Notes: generated by a model not told the origin, from the letters alone. Counted from the stretch's first letter, positions 24,358-34,544 are shown. The stretch: 64,000 nt of DNA from Roseivirga echinicomitans (GCF_001592935.1 NZ_LRDB01000003.1:1-64000), one strand, 5' to 3'. A program made the numbers and translations.

Positions 24358-25350
24358 CTAGATCGAAAGAATTTTAGCGATTCTAAACTCGTCAGCATCA
24401 ATTTTCTTAATGGTTTTAACGGCTTCGTTAATGGGCGTATAGACTACGTTACTATTTACCACGCCAACCATAACATTTGATTCACCATTTAACAAGCCCT
24501 CAACAGCAGCCACGCCTAAACGGCTGGCCAATACCCTATCAGAAGTAGTAGGGGAACCACCTCGCTGTAAATGCCCTAAAACGGAAACGCGAATATCAAA
24601 ATAATCTAGCTGAGCTTTTACTTTGGCTGCTATTTCATAAGCAGAACCAAGCTTACAGCCTTCTGCCACAATTACAATGTTAGAAGCCTTTTGATTGGAG
24701 GCTCCTCTTTGAAGTCTTCTGATCAAATCATCAATTCCCCAATTATGCTCTGGCAATAACATCGCCACGGCACCACCACTTATTCCAGAATTTACGGCAA
24801 TAAAACCAGCATCACGCCCCATGACTTCTACGAAGAACAGCCTTTCGTGAGAAGAAGCTGTATCTCTTATTTTATCAATAGCTTCAGTAGCAGTATTGCA
24901 TGCCGTATCATACCCAATTGTAAAGTCTGTTCCTGCCAAGTCATTATCAATAGTGCCTGGAATTCCTAAAACAGGCACATCATATTCCTGACTAAACACA
25001 TCGGCACCAGTGAACGAACCGTCACCACCAATCACCACTAAGGCATCTAGATCATTTACTTTGAAATTTTCATAGGCCTTGGCCCTCCCTTCTTTTGTTC
25101 TGAACTCATCACTTCTAGCGGAAAGTAGGAACGTGCCTCCACGACTTAGAATATTAGATACTGAGCGCACTTGAAGCTGCTCTATGTCTCCATTAATAAG
25201 GCCATCATAACCCTTATAGAATCCATAGACATCGAGGTTATAATAGACACTAGACCTTACAACTGCCCTAACAGCCGCGTTCATTCCTGGTGCATCGCCC
25301 CCTGAGGTTAAAACAGCAATTTTCTTGATGTTGGCTTTCATACTATTCAT
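24358..25350 (-). CDS. pfkA: ATP-dependent 6-phosphofructokinase
   Basis: A 330-residue PfkA, committing fructose 6-phosphate to glycolysis. Seen are VLTSGGDAPGMNAAVRAVV at the N-terminus, GGDGSFTGA (Gly after GGD as in ATP-using rather than pyrophosphate-using enzymes), the catalytic PGTIDNDLAGTDFTIGYDTA and VEVMGRDAGFIA, and GHLQRGGSPTTSDR. The start may be either the ATG at 25350 or the one three codons inside (25341); the difference is minor. A leftward terminator separates it from the upstream nfu gene, so it has its own transcript. A class II aldolase for the next step is at 59758. Confidence 0.96.
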   Translation of the reverse strand: MNSMKANIKKIAVLTSGGDAPGMNAAVRAVVRSSVYYNLDVYGFYKGYDGLINGDIEQLQVRSVSNILSRGGTFLLSARSDEFRTKEGRAKAYENFKVNDLDALVVIGGDGSFTGADVFSQEYDVPVLGIPGTIDNDLAGTDFTIGYDTACNTATEAIDKIRDTASSHERLFFVEVMGRDAGFIAVNSGISGGAVAMLLPEHNWGIDDLIRRLQRGASNQKASNIVIVAEGCKLGSAYEIAAKVKAQLDYFDIRVSVLGHLQRGGSPTTSDRVLASRLGVAAVEGLLNGESNVMVGVVNSNVVYTPINEAVKTIKKIDADEFRIAKILSI

Positions 25351-25381
25351 TCAATAGAGTTTCTAAATCTAAGTGATGCTC

Positions 25382-25412
25382 AAATAAAAAGGTGACCCTT
25401 TCGAATCACCTT
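25382..25412 (-). terminator. Terminator of nfu transcript
   Basis: On the minus strand AAGGTGA (25406-25412) pairs with TCACCTT (25389-25395) across a 10-base loop and leads into a TTTTTATTT tail. Confidence 0.75.
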
Positions 25413-25440
25413 AAATATAAGTTCAATATGTTTAATTCTT

Positions 25441-26010
25441 TTAAACTCCTTCAGCTACTACTTCTCTTACATCATTAGGAAGCATTCTTTTTAGTAAGTT
25501 CTCAATACCTGACTTTAAGGTAACCGCTGAGGCTGGGCAGCCACTGCAAGAACCTTGAAGATTCACCTTCACCACTCCATCATTGAAAGAAGCGAAGCCA
25601 ATGGCTCCACCGTCTTGTTCTACTGCTGGGCGGATATATTCGTCCAAAATACCTTTGATTTGTTTTACTACTTCAGAATCGTTTTCATCAAACAATGGAT
25701 CTTTATCCAACTCCTGAAGAATCAAAGGCTTCTCGTTCTCCAAATATGGCTTAATTACATTTTTAACCTCGTTCTGAATTTCCGGCCATTCAACCGATTC
25801 AGACTTAGTCACTGTAATGAAGTTACTCATGTAGAATACTCTTTCAACCGAAGGAATATTGAGTAATTCTTGGGCCAAAGGAGAATCCTTTGCCGACTCC
25901 ATATCTGGATAATCAAAACTAACGCCCTCTTGTAGAAGCATAAAATTCACCACAAATTTCATTGAATTTGGGTTAGGGTTAGCCTCCATGTATATGTTTA
26001 CCGCTTTCAT
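25441..26010 (-). CDS. NifU/Nfu-type iron-sulfur scaffold protein
   Basis: A 189-residue two-domain Nfu protein. An N-terminal Nfu_N domain (about 5-90, NPNPNSMKFVVN) is followed by a NifU C-terminal domain (about 110-186) with IRPAVEQDGGAIGF and the cluster-binding GSCSGCPASAVTL (Cys155 and Cys158). It carries a [4Fe-4S] cluster for delivery to target enzymes. Length and domain order match Bacteroidota Nfu proteins. It lies 49 bases after the transporter gene on the same strand. Confidence 0.93.
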   Translation of the reverse strand: MKAVNIYMEANPNPNSMKFVVNFMLLQEGVSFDYPDMESAKDSPLAQELLNIPSVERVFYMSNFITVTKSESVEWPEIQNEVKNVIKPYLENEKPLILQELDKDPLFDENDSEVVKQIKGILDEYIRPAVEQDGGAIGFASFNDGVVKVNLQGSCSGCPASAVTLKSGIENLLKRMLPNDVREVVAEGV

Positions 26011-26058
26011 ATCTAACTGTCTAGTCCTTTTGAACTACAAAGGTAATCGAAAAGTTTC

Positions 26059-27456
26059 TCAGTCTTCCTTTAATTCGTTTTCAGATTTAGCAACTAAGGT
26101 GGCTACCGTGGCATCACCCGTTACATTCACCACCGTTCTTAACATATCTAAAGGTCTATCTACAGGGAAAATAATAGCGATCCATGCTGGATTCAAGCCA
26201 ACAGATTGAAGTACGACTACCATCATTACGATACCAGCGCTTGGCACTGCTGCCGAACCGATTGAAGCTAAAGTAGCAGTAAGGACAATTGTAAGCTGTT
26301 GTGTTATAGATAAATCTACCATGTGCATTTGCGCCATAAACACAACCGCTACTGCTTGATACAAACTCGTACCATCCATATTAACTGTTGCTCCGATAGG
26401 CAAAACAAAGCTCGAAACGTTTTTAGATACCCCTAGATTATCTTCAACACACTCCATAGTCACCGGCAAAGTTGCTGCACTAGAACTGGTTGAGAAGGCT
26501 AAGAATTGAGCCGGACTGATCTTTTGAAAGAATTTTCTATAAGTAAGACTCTTAACGAAAGTCTTAACAATAAGCGGGTAGAATATAAAAATCAAGAAAA
26601 GCAGACCTAATACTAGCGTTACGGAATAAGACGCGAGGCCTTTAAATATTTCCAAAACCTCTCCTGGTGTATCCGCCATTTTGGAGATTACCCCCGCAAG
26701 CAAGGCAAAAACAAAGAATGGCGCAGACTTCATAATGATGTCTACCATTTTAAGGAACACCTCGTTGGTTGCATCAACGAAACTCTTTAAACCAACTGCT
26801 TTTTCGTCTGGCACCAGGGCCAAACAGACCCCGAAGAATATCGCAAAGAATATTACTTGTAGCATTAACTTATCATTGGAAAGGGATAAGATGATGTTCT
26901 GAGGCACCATATCAACTAAAAATGACAACGGCCCTTCATCTTTCTTCTCTAAGGCGGTTGCTTTCTTTTCCTCAACTAGTTTCTTTTCGGCTTCAGTCAT
27001 TTCCTGTCGGAAATCAAGCCCATTATACTTAGGGTCATCTAAGTAATGCTTTCCATCCAAAATTTCAACTCCATCTGTAGCTGAAACCCATTCTTCATAC
27101 TGTAGACGGTTCTTAATTCTTTGCTCTTCATCTATAAAATCCCCAGGCCTAATTACGTTCACTAACACTAGACCAATACCTACGGCAAAAACAGTGGTTA
27201 CTAGGTAGAACGAAAGCGTTTTACCACCCATTCGGCCTAATTTAGACATGTCTTTTAAACCAGAAATACCACCAATGATTGAAAACAACACCAATGGTAC
27301 AGCGATGTATTTCAACATTCTAATAAAAATCTGCCCGAAAGGATCGATCCAATTCGTGGTAAATTCATTCCAGCCTAAAGCACTTGATATAAATGCCCAT
27401 ATAACACCAGCCAAAAGGCCAATCATTATTTTGACATGAAGAGGAAGCTTTTTCAT
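26059..27456 (-). CDS. Dicarboxylate/amino acid:cation symporter (DAACS, GltP/DctA-like)
   Basis: A 465-residue secondary transporter with about eight membrane helices. The re-entrant loop motif FSTSSSAATLPVTMECVE and the substrate-binding helix GATVNMDGTSLYQAVAVVF are diagnostic of the glutamate/dicarboxylate family. A longer hydrophilic insertion lies between about 115 and 185 (EEWVSATDGVEILDGKHYLD). It should take up glutamate, aspartate or C4-dicarboxylates with Na+ or H+. Situated between aroC and nfu, all leftward. Confidence 0.93.
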   Translation of the reverse strand: MKKLPLHVKIMIGLLAGVIWAFISSALGWNEFTTNWIDPFGQIFIRMLKYIAVPLVLFSIIGGISGLKDMSKLGRMGGKTLSFYLVTTVFAVGIGLVLVNVIRPGDFIDEEQRIKNRLQYEEWVSATDGVEILDGKHYLDDPKYNGLDFRQEMTEAEKKLVEEKKATALEKKDEGPLSFLVDMVPQNIILSLSNDKLMLQVIFFAIFFGVCLALVPDEKAVGLKSFVDATNEVFLKMVDIIMKSAPFFVFALLAGVISKMADTPGEVLEIFKGLASYSVTLVLGLLFLIFIFYPLIVKTFVKSLTYRKFFQKISPAQFLAFSTSSSAATLPVTMECVEDNLGVSKNVSSFVLPIGATVNMDGTSLYQAVAVVFMAQMHMVDLSITQQLTIVLTATLASIGSAAVPSAGIVMMVVVLQSVGLNPAWIAIIFPVDRPLDMLRTVVNVTGDATVATLVAKSENELKED

Positions 27457-27472
27457 ATAAAACGGGGATAGT

Positions 27473-28549
27473 CTAAATTCGATTAGTCACGCTAATTAGC
27501 AAATAATCAGCAATTACCAAAGCGGCCATTGCTTCAACAATAGGCACCGCACGTGGTACCACACAAGGATCATGGCGACCTTTACCCTCAACGGTAACAG
27601 TACCTCCATCTTCATTGATGCTCTCTTGATCAGTCATGATTGTGGCAACGGGCTTAAAGGCTACATTGAAGTAGATATCTTGTCCATTAGATATGCCACC
27701 CTGTATGCCGCCAGAGTAGTTAGTTCTGGTTTTCACCACGTTATTGTCCATATAAAAGGCATCGTTATGTTCCGATCCATTCAATTTTATACCTTCAAAA
27801 CCACTCCCATACTCAAAGCCTTTTACCGCATTAATAGATAGCATGGCTTTGCCAATTTCGGCATGAAGTTTATCGAAAACCGGCTCTCCCAAACCAGCTG
27901 GAACACCCTGAATTACCCCAGTAACAATTCCACCAATGGTATCACGGTTTTTACGAGTTTGGTCAATTAACTCAATCATTTTCTCGGCCATTTCTGCATC
28001 GGGGCAACGAAGAATGTTGTCTTCGGTTTTTGTAAGGTCGAGCTGAGTATAGTCTTTATCCAGTTTCAAGCTCCCTACTTGAGATACATAAGCATAAAAT
28101 GAAATCTTATGATGTCTGAGGAAGATCTTGGCAACGGCTCCAGCCGCAACCCTGGCAACTGTTTCTCTTGCAGAGCTTCTTCCTCCACCTCTATAATCAC
28201 GAATGCCATACTTTGTCTGAAAAGTATAATCGGCATGCGATGGACGGAATTTATCTGCTATATGAGAGTAGTCTTTGCTCTTCTGATCTTGATTTCGGAT
28301 GATAATACTAATCGGTGTTCCAGTAGACTTCCCTTCAAAAACACCGGATACAATTTCAAACTCGTCTGCTTCTTTACGTTGTGTCGTAATTTTTGACTGT
28401 CCAGGTTTTCTCCTGTCAAGTTCTGACTGAATAAATGCTTCATCAATAAGCAAACCCGCTGGGCAGCCATCAATGATTACACCCAAGGCCTTTCCGTGAG
28501 ATTCACCGTAGGTATGGATTCTGAAAAGATTACCGAAAGTATTGCCCAT
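27473..28549 (-). CDS. aroC: Chorismate synthase
   Basis: A 358-residue FMN-dependent chorismate synthase, the last step of the shikimate pathway. Signatures are [20 protein letters not shown] at the N-terminus, [40 protein letters not shown] and [17 protein letters not shown]. Length is typical of the family. Its ATG directly abuts the stop codon of batD on the same strand, so both are translated from one mRNA. No other aromatic biosynthesis gene is in the window. Confidence 0.97.
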   Translation of the reverse strand: MGNTFGNLFRIHTYGESHGKALGVIIDGCPAGLLIDEAFIQSELDRRKPGQSKITTQRKEADEFEIVSGVFEGKSTGTPISIIIRNQDQKSKDYSHIADKFRPSHADYTFQTKYGIRDYRGGGRSSARETVARVAAGAVAKIFLRHHKISFYAYVSQVGSLKLDKDYTQLDLTKTEDNILRCPDAEMAEKMIELIDQTRKNRDTIGGIVTGVIQGVPAGLGEPVFDKLHAEIGKAMLSINAVKGFEYGSGFEGIKLNGSEHNDAFYMDNNVVKTRTNYSGGIQGGISNGQDIYFNVAFKPVATIMTDQESINEDGGTVTVEGKGRHDPCVVPRAVPIVEAMAALVIADYLLISVTNRI

Positions 28550-29998
28550 TTATTTTTTAAAGTAGATGAAACCCGCGCCTGCGAACATAGCCAATATTAA
28601 AATATTGGCAAGGACTTGCATGGTCTTATCTTCGGTCAAACTTTCTAAATTATTTGATTTATCCTCAATGGAGTCATAAAATGAACCCAAATCAACCGAA
28701 GAAATTGAGATGTTCTTTTTGCTTTCTCCTGTTACCTCAAATTTCACTTCAGATTTAAGGGTATCATATTTCGCTGTTTTCGGATTGAAGTACACCCAAC
28801 TGAAATAGTCCTCCATATTATACTCACCGGGTTCGTTTGGCAAACCATAGTAGGTGAATTTTTTCGACCCCGTTACTTTGCTATTATTACGGTTTATATC
28901 TTGACTCACATCTGGAGGGTAAAATTCAATGGATTTATTGTCAGGAATTTTCGGTCCACTAATTCCAGAAATATTCCCTTCTCCATAAATTCCAAAGGAA
29001 TACTCAAAGCTACCGCCAGTTTCGAGCTTTTTCTTGCTCATTTTTTCATCTAAAAAGAACTCACCAACGGCAACAGCATCTTTAAGAGGGTGAGGGGGCA
29101 AAGCTTTCACCTTCACTGTCTTCTCCTTAGAGTAGAAGGTTTTAAAGTCCTCTTTTCTATCTCTCCCAAAAAACGAAGGAGATTTGGCCACTTGGTACTT
29201 AATCATTTCAAATGGCACAGAAGGGAAAACTATCGGATCAAGGTTGAGCGGAAAATAAGTGGCTCTATAAATTTTATACCTAATATATCCCTTTCCACCA
29301 ACATTTACCTTTTCCCCAGTAATGCTCTCAATATTAAAATTCTCTTCCCAGCTATTGGTAGGGCGCAGGGTTTTAAGTACTTCCGACAATTGAGTACCAG
29401 GGTCATTAAATTGCAAAGGTGCTCTATTATCTTCAGCTACATAAAAGGCAAAAGTCGCTGTAAAGCCTTCTCCCACATAAACTTCGTCCTTATCTGTAGT
29501 TAGAGCTAAAAACGCATCTTCTTTCACCTCCACAAATTCAGGGTCCTTTTCTTCTCCAAACAGGTTATCAAAGGTATTATGGCCGTATGTTGTTCTATTA
29601 CTATTTCTTCTGGTTTCAACCGGAGGAGTAATCTTAATTTTCTTTCCTTTTGAGGAGATCGCTACTCCATTCACATCAATAGTAAAATCCTCTAATTGAT
29701 ACGTACCCTCTTCTAAAGGAAGGTAGCGCTGAATAATACTCTGAGAGGAACTCACCTGCCCGTTTATTATATTGGTACTGCTACTAGAAGAGGTTCCTCT
29801 TTTGGCAAACCCATCAATATTTGGAAAATCTGTATACGATTTCAGTTTACCATCCAACACGGTTACCTTAATCGTAAAAAGCTGATTGAGGCCTACTTCG
29901 TCTGGCCCTAATTCAATAGAAGTTGATTGTGCTTTTGCCACCCAACCAAAGCATATGAGACAGGCGACAAGAATGAATTTTGAACTGGTAATTCTCAT
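28550..29998 (-). CDS. batD: BatD-family membrane protein
   Basis: A 482-residue protein with a signal peptide (about 1-23, ending WVAKAQ), a long extracytoplasmic beta-rich region and one C-terminal transmembrane helix (about 460-478, VLANILILAMFAGAGFIYF) followed by KK. This is the architecture of BatD, usually encoded with BatA, BatB, BatC and BatE (von Willebrand A and TPR proteins) and linked to aerotolerance or envelope function. Here none of the partners is adjacent; aroC follows directly. It may be an orphan paralogue. Confidence 0.8.
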   Translation of the reverse strand: MRITSSKFILVACLICFGWVAKAQSTSIELGPDEVGLNQLFTIKVTVLDGKLKSYTDFPNIDGFAKRGTSSSSSTNIINGQVSSSQSIIQRYLPLEEGTYQLEDFTIDVNGVAISSKGKKIKITPPVETRRNSNRTTYGHNTFDNLFGEEKDPEFVEVKEDAFLALTTDKDEVYVGEGFTATFAFYVAEDNRAPLQFNDPGTQLSEVLKTLRPTNSWEENFNIESITGEKVNVGGKGYIRYKIYRATYFPLNLDPIVFPSVPFEMIKYQVAKSPSFFGRDRKEDFKTFYSKEKTVKVKALPPHPLKDAVAVGEFFLDEKMSKKKLETGGSFEYSFGIYGEGNISGISGPKIPDNKSIEFYPPDVSQDINRNNSKVTGSKKFTYYGLPNEPGEYNMEDYFSWVYFNPKTAKYDTLKSEVKFEVTGESKKNISISSVDLGSFYDSIEDKSNNLESLTEDKTMQVLANILILAMFAGAGFIYFKK

Positions 29999-30141
29999 GT
30001 CAATTTATTATATTCGCTTCTCCTCAAACGAAGAGGTTTTAAATATAATTTAAATTTTTGGGGTAACTAAATCCTAATCGCTTCGTTCGTGATTATGTGC
30101 GAAAGGCACAATAGATTTATAACCAATTAAACGATCTTGAC

Positions 30142-30330
30142 ATGTTGGAATATTTCAAAACGATCCTCGCGAAGGTGAGCTTCGATAAGAAGCTATTTGA
30201 AAAAGAGTTGAGAAAGGCTATTCACTCCGTCATCGGAGAAGAATTAGAAGAATTAAAACGTTGGTGCTATGCAAAATTTGGGCACTTATACGGAAATGTT
30301 CTCGAAGAACAGTTTTTACTCGCAGGATAA
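30142..30330 (+). CDS. Small conserved hypothetical protein, 62 residues
   Basis: A soluble, helical protein beginning MLEYFKTILAKVSFDKKLFE and ending in a WCYAKFGHLYGNVLEEQF pattern. I recall very similar small proteins across Bacteroidota without function. Charge alternation suggests two amphipathic helices. It stands alone between batD (divergent) and a strong terminator shared with the 3' end of queG, so it is probably a genuine short gene with its own promoter. Confidence 0.75.
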   Translation: MLEYFKTILAKVSFDKKLFEKELRKAIHSVIGEELEELKRWCYAKFGHLYGNVLEEQFLLAG

Positions 30331-30347
30331 AATCATTTAATCACACC

Positions 30348-30381
30348 GCCCGTTGCCGCCTTAGCAATGGGCTATTTTTTT
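30348..30381 (+). terminator. Terminator after the 62-residue protein gene
   Basis: GCCCGTTGC pairs with GCAATGGGC (one G-U) across a 7-base loop, followed by TA and seven T residues. It overlaps the queG stop codon on the other strand. Confidence 0.8.
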
Positions 30382-31301
30382 GCCATTTTTATATTCCTTT
30401 TTAACCCTTCAATCTTTGTTCTTTTTACTGCTGAACCCTTAAAAACAACCCTAAAAACCTCCTCCGTTAAATCTTGCCAATTATTGTTAAATAATTCTAA
30501 TAGCTCATTTTTAGGACGAAAGGCAGCCTCTGAATGGGGTTTTGAGAAGCGATTCCAAGGACAAACCTCTTGGCAGATATCGCAACCGAAAATCCAGTTG
30601 CCCATTTTGCCTTGAAAACTATCTGGAATCTGATCCTTAAGTTCAATGGTCAGGTAAGAAATGCACTTGTTCGCGTTTACTTCATAAGGTGTAATGGCAT
30701 CTGTCGGACAAGCGTCTATACAACGGGTGCAGGTGCCACAATAGTCCTTAATTGGGCCATCGGGCTCAAGTTCTAAATCAATAATTAGTTCGGCTAAAAA
30801 GAAGTAGCTGCCTTGCCCTTTATTAATCAGCAGCGTGTTTTTCCCCAACCAACCCAAACCACTTTTAGCCGCCCATTGGCGTTCCATTACGGGAGCCGAA
30901 TCCACAAACACGCGCCCCTCCACTTCGCCAATTTCTTCCTTTAAAACTGACATGAAGGTTTTCAGCCGATCTTTAATCACAAAGTGGTAATCCTCTCCAT
31001 AAGCGTACTTAGCCAGTTTCAAATGCGCTGGATGTTCTTCGGACAAATCCTTTTCTGGATAGTAATTGTAGAGTAATGAAACAACAGATTTAGCACCAGG
31101 CACCAGTTTACTTGGGTCAAGCCGTTTATCGAAATGGTTTTCCATATAACTCATTTCTCCATGATTGCCCCTCTTTAACCATGCCTCCAAGCGCGGGGCT
31201 TCATCAGCCAAAAACTCTGCTTTGGAAATACCACAGAAATCAAAGCCTAGTTTATGGGCCGTTTGCTTGATTATGGCAGTATTTTTTGAAATGTTTTGCA
31301 A
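30372..31301 (-). CDS. queG: Epoxyqueuosine reductase QueG
   Basis: A 309-residue cobalamin-dependent iron-sulfur enzyme that reduces epoxyqueuosine in tRNA to queuosine. Seen are [20 protein letters not shown] (catalytic Asp134), a first [4Fe-4S] site [17 protein letters not shown] (Cys188, 191, 194, 198) and a second set at Cys213, 240, 243 and 247 ([13 protein letters not shown]). It is shorter than E. coli QueG, lacking the C-terminal HEAT-like region, as is usual in Bacteroidota. It fits with the QueD-like gene at 64-483. The rightward terminator of the 62-residue gene overlaps its 3' end. Confidence 0.93.
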   Translation of the reverse strand: MQNISKNTAIIKQTAHKLGFDFCGISKAEFLADEAPRLEAWLKRGNHGEMSYMENHFDKRLDPSKLVPGAKSVVSLLYNYYPEKDLSEEHPAHLKLAKYAYGEDYHFVIKDRLKTFMSVLKEEIGEVEGRVFVDSAPVMERQWAAKSGLGWLGKNTLLINKGQGSYFFLAELIIDLELEPDGPIKDYCGTCTRCIDACPTDAITPYEVNANKCISYLTIELKDQIPDSFQGKMGNWIFGCDICQEVCPWNRFSKPHSEAAFRPKNELLELFNNNWQDLTEEVFRVVFKGSAVKRTKIEGLKRNIKMAKK

Positions 31302-31479
31302 ATGTTTTATGTGTTGAATTTTTATGCGGTTACCTCTAGCGTATTGTCACCTCCCTACCCTCCTCTGCTCCTTAGGCTTCGGGCGCAAGAGAAAGGAGGG
31401 AATACTTTGTTAGTTTAAGTCAGGCTTTTCCACAAAACAATCAATCGCCTTTTGCTCCAAAACCTTAATATCACCTCGA

Positions 31480-31517
31480 AACCATTCCCCTCTCGAGAGG
31501 GGCTAGGGGTGTGTTGT
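31480..31517. repeat. Palindromic intergenic element with CCCCTCTCGAGAGGGG
   Basis: A perfect 16-base palindrome (31487-31502) followed by CTAGGGGTGTG. The phrase resembles short dispersed repeats seen in Bacteroidota genomes. It lies in the 236-base gap between queG and ruvB, which otherwise shows only a loose CCTCCT/AGGAGG pairing. Confidence 0.6.
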
Positions 31518-31537
31518 TAAGACACCATAAATCCTAA

Positions 31538-32572
31538 CTAAGCATCAAACAAACTACCTGTTTGCCCACCAGGAGGTTTAATACTTAAATGTTTATAGGC
31601 CAATTCTGTTGCTTCGCGGCCGCGGGAGGTACGCTTAAGATAGCCTTCTTGAATCAAAAATGGCTCGTAAACTTCTTCTATGGTTTCGGCCTCCTCACCC
31701 ACTGCTGTGGCAATGGTAGAAAGACCCACTGGTCCACCTTTGAATTTCTCAATAATAGTGAGCAAAATACGATTGTCCATTTCATCCAACCCATGCGAAT
31801 CAACATCCAAAGCGTTCAATGCCATTTCGCTTATGGCTTTGGTGATGGTTCCAGTCCCTTTTATTTGAGCAAAATCCCTTGTTCTGCGTAGAAGGTTGTT
31901 CGCAATACGTGGAGTTCCTCTGCTTCTTCGGGCAATTTCATAGGCCGCATCATCATCAATAGGCGTATTCAATATTTCGGCCGATCGTTGGACAATGGTG
32001 GTCAGTAGTTTCGCATCGTAATATTCCAGTCTGGCATTGATCCCGAAACGCGCACGTAATGGTGATGTCAATAAACCCGACCTTGTGGTGGCTCCAATTA
32101 AAGTAAATGGTTCCAATGAAATTTGAACTGAACGCGCATTTGGCCCCGAATCAAGCATGATGTCGATGCGGTAATCTTCCATAGCGGAATACAGGTATTC
32201 TTCCACAATTGGATTCAGCCTGTGGATTTCATCGATAAAAAGCACATCACCATGCTCCAAATTGGTCAGTAAACCGGCCAAATCGCCAGGTTTATCAAGC
32301 ACAGGGCCAGAAGTAATCTTTAAGTCAGACTTAAGCTCATTGGCGATAATGTGAGACAGGGTGGTTTTACCCAAGCCTGGGGGTCCATGTAACAACACAT
32401 GATCCAAAGGCTCTGACCGTCCCTTGGCTGCCAAAACGAATATTTTTAAGTTCTCAACAATTTTGTGCTGTCCCGTAAAATCTTCAAAACTCAGCGGCCT
32501 CAGTGCTCGCTCAATATCCTTTTCTTCAGGGTTGAGATTTTCATCTTCAGCATTTAAATAGTCTTCGCGCAT
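31538..32572 (-). CDS. ruvB: Holliday junction branch migration ATPase RuvB
   Basis: A 344-residue AAA+ motor that drives branch migration with RuvA (not in the window). It has [18 protein letters not shown] at the N-terminus, Walker [25 protein letters not shown], sensor 1 [19 protein letters not shown] and a C-terminal winged helix ending [10 protein letters not shown]. Length is typical. Monocistronic and leftward, divergent from apbE. Confidence 0.97.
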   Translation of the reverse strand: MREDYLNAEDENLNPEEKDIERALRPLSFEDFTGQHKIVENLKIFVLAAKGRSEPLDHVLLHGPPGLGKTTLSHIIANELKSDLKITSGPVLDKPGDLAGLLTNLEHGDVLFIDEIHRLNPIVEEYLYSAMEDYRIDIMLDSGPNARSVQISLEPFTLIGATTRSGLLTSPLRARFGINARLEYYDAKLLTTIVQRSAEILNTPIDDDAAYEIARRSRGTPRIANNLLRRTRDFAQIKGTGTITKAISEMALNALDVDSHGLDEMDNRILLTIIEKFKGGPVGLSTIATAVGEEAETIEEVYEPFLIQEGYLKRTSRGREATELAYKHLSIKPPGGQTGSLFDA

Positions 32573-32661
32573 TCACCAATCTTTTTGCTAAGATAGCAGT
32601 TAGTTTTTTTCACTTAATCAATCTTTTACTCTTTAACCTTACATCAAGGAAAAGCACTCAT

Positions 32662-32669
32662 TATCTTTG
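32662..32669 (+). promoter_or_regulatory. -7 box for apbE
   Basis: TATCTTTG fits TAnnTTTG 16 bases before the apbE ATG. The -33 region lacks an obvious TTG. Confidence 0.5.
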
Positions 32670-32685
32670 CTCAAATTTTGAGACA

Positions 32686-33711
32686 ATGGACAAGAATCAA
32701 AGGTCTAGAATATACCTACTCGTGTTAGTAATTGCAATTTTTGTGGTTTGGAAATACCGCGAGAGTCAAAAACCAAAAATGGTATTGGTTCAAGGTACCA
32801 CAATGGGCGTTATTGCTTACAACATAAAGTATATTGACGAAGACCTCAGAAACTTCAAAAAGGAAATTGATTCACTTTTAATAGACTTCAATCAATCCCT
32901 TTCTACTTACATCCCTGATTCTGAAATTTCAACCTTTAATAAAGATGGAAAGGTGACTTTCAGCTTCCCCTACTTTTCAGAAGTACTCATCGCCAGCCAG
33001 GAAGTGTATAAAGCATCCGGAGGCTATTTCGACCCAACCGTTGGCCCATTGGTAGATGCTTGGGGTTTTGGTGATGGCAAAAGTGTTACTTTGGACAGCG
33101 GCCAAGTAGATTCAGTATTGAAATATGTAGGCTTTGAAAAAGTGAGTTTCACTAGCGAAGAAGTATTCAAAACCATTCCAGAACTGAAGCTTAACTTTTC
33201 AGCCATAGCCAAGGGGCAAGCGATTGATGTTGTTGCAGAATATTTAATGAAGCAAGGAATCCAAAACTTCATGGTTGAAATTGGTGGCGAAGTGCGAGCG
33301 AAAGGAAAAAACGACATTGGTGAAACTTGGACGATTGGAATTGAGGTACCCGATGAAAATCGAGTTGGTGGTGTTTTCGATGCCATTCAATTGGAAGACC
33401 ATGGAATGGCCACTTCAGGAAACTATCGTAATTATAAAATTGTAGACGGGAAAAAAGTAGCCCATACCATTGACCCAAAAACGGGTTACCCTAAAATGAT
33501 CACGCTTTTGAGCGCAACCATAGTCGCCCCTACCTGCATGTATGCCGATGCTTATGCTACCGCATCAATGGCCATGGGATTAGACAAAGCGAAAGCAATG
33601 GTAGAAAGTAACTCAAGCTTGGAAGCCTACTTTATTTATTCTGACCAAGATGGAAATACGCAAACCTATATCTCCCCTGGCCTAAAGGGAAAAACCATAA
33701 ACGAACAATAA
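32686..33711 (+). CDS. apbE: FAD:protein FMN transferase ApbE
   Basis: A 341-residue membrane-anchored flavin transferase (N-terminal helix about 8-22, no lipobox). ApbE cleaves FAD and attaches FMN to threonine of periplasmic flavoproteins such as the Nqr/Rnf subunits. Seen are QGTTMGVIAYNIKY, SEISTFNKDG, GGYFDPTVGPLVDAWGFG, HTIDPKTGYP and ADAYATASMAMG with the metal-binding Asp. No Nqr or Rnf gene is adjacent. Confidence 0.93.
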   Translation: MDKNQRSRIYLLVLVIAIFVVWKYRESQKPKMVLVQGTTMGVIAYNIKYIDEDLRNFKKEIDSLLIDFNQSLSTYIPDSEISTFNKDGKVTFSFPYFSEVLIASQEVYKASGGYFDPTVGPLVDAWGFGDGKSVTLDSGQVDSVLKYVGFEKVSFTSEEVFKTIPELKLNFSAIAKGQAIDVVAEYLMKQGIQNFMVEIGGEVRAKGKNDIGETWTIGIEVPDENRVGGVFDAIQLEDHGMATSGNYRNYKIVDGKKVAHTIDPKTGYPKMITLLSATIVAPTCMYADAYATASMAMGLDKAKAMVESNSSLEAYFIYSDQDGNTQTYISPGLKGKTINEQ

Positions 33712-33796
33712 GTAGCCGGCCTCGCGGAACTATTTCAATGAAAATTCGATTTTCTTTATCATATTTGCAATGTTGTTGCATTAACGATTTTTAGGT

Positions 33797-34543
33797 TTGC
33801 TGATAAACGTCACCATTTTACTGCTCTGCGCACTTGTTCCAGGCCTGTTCATTTTAGGGAATGCAACTTTTAGCGACACTAAAATTCGCTATTTTCTTGT
33901 TTTTGCTGGTGCTTACTTGTTTTCTGTAACTGTAATTCACCTTATCCCAGATTTATTTATGAGTGGAGAAGATCCATTCAATCTTGGTCTATATATCCTT
34001 ATTGGGTTCTTTATTCAGAAAATATTAGAAAATTTTTCCAGCGGAGTGGAGCATGGACATATCCATGTTCATACCAAAGTACCTGTCACTTATTTATTGA
34101 TTGCCCTTGTCCTTCATTCCTTTTTAGAAGGTTCTATTCTAACGGATTCGTTGCACTCTAACCACACCCCGGATTCAGTGTATAGCCATGGCAGTTCTCC
34201 TAAAATATTACTTGGTATTGTAATGCACAAAATACCGGCCTCATTGGCGTTAATGGCATTATTGGTAGCTCAACTTAAAAACAAGTACAAGGCTTTTGGT
34301 TTGCTGTTCATCTTTGCCATCAGTTCTCCTTTGGGTTTAATTACCTCTGAGTATTTTAGCCATTCCAACTTATTGCCCGAGAAATACTTGATCATTTTCT
34401 TTGCGGTAGTCGCTGGTAGTTTCCTTCAAATTTCGACCACTATTTTTATAGAAAGTGACCCACATCACAAACTTGACTGGAAAAGATTTTCGGTTTCTTT
34501 GGTGGGTGCGGGAGCAGCAGTTTTGGCGCAGTTGATGATTTAA
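33797..34543 (+). CDS. ZIP-family divalent metal transporter
   Basis: A 248-residue protein with about seven to eight membrane helices. Metal-binding signatures of ZIP transporters are visible: HLIPDLF in an early helix, a His-rich loop VEHGHIHVHTK, VLHSFLEG, and VMHKIPASLALMAL. It should move Zn2+ or Fe2+ inward. No ATG precedes the first helix, so a TTG at 33797 is taken as the start; a TAGGTTTG box overlapping it (33792-33799) is probably fortuitous. Immediately convergent with the OmdA-like gene (one base between stops). Confidence 0.82.
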   Translation: MLINVTILLLCALVPGLFILGNATFSDTKIRYFLVFAGAYLFSVTVIHLIPDLFMSGEDPFNLGLYILIGFFIQKILENFSSGVEHGHIHVHTKVPVTYLLIALVLHSFLEGSILTDSLHSNHTPDSVYSHGSSPKILLGIVMHKIPASLALMALLVAQLKNKYKAFGLLFIFAISSPLGLITSEYFSHSNLLPEKYLIIFFAVVAGSFLQISTTIFIESDPHHKLDWKRFSVSLVGAGAAVLAQLMI

Positions 34544-34544
34544 T

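Noticed and set aside
29090-29503. 137-codon frame opposite batD
   Set aside because: Lies wholly inside the well-supported batD gene, has no family motif, and appears to be a shadow frame.
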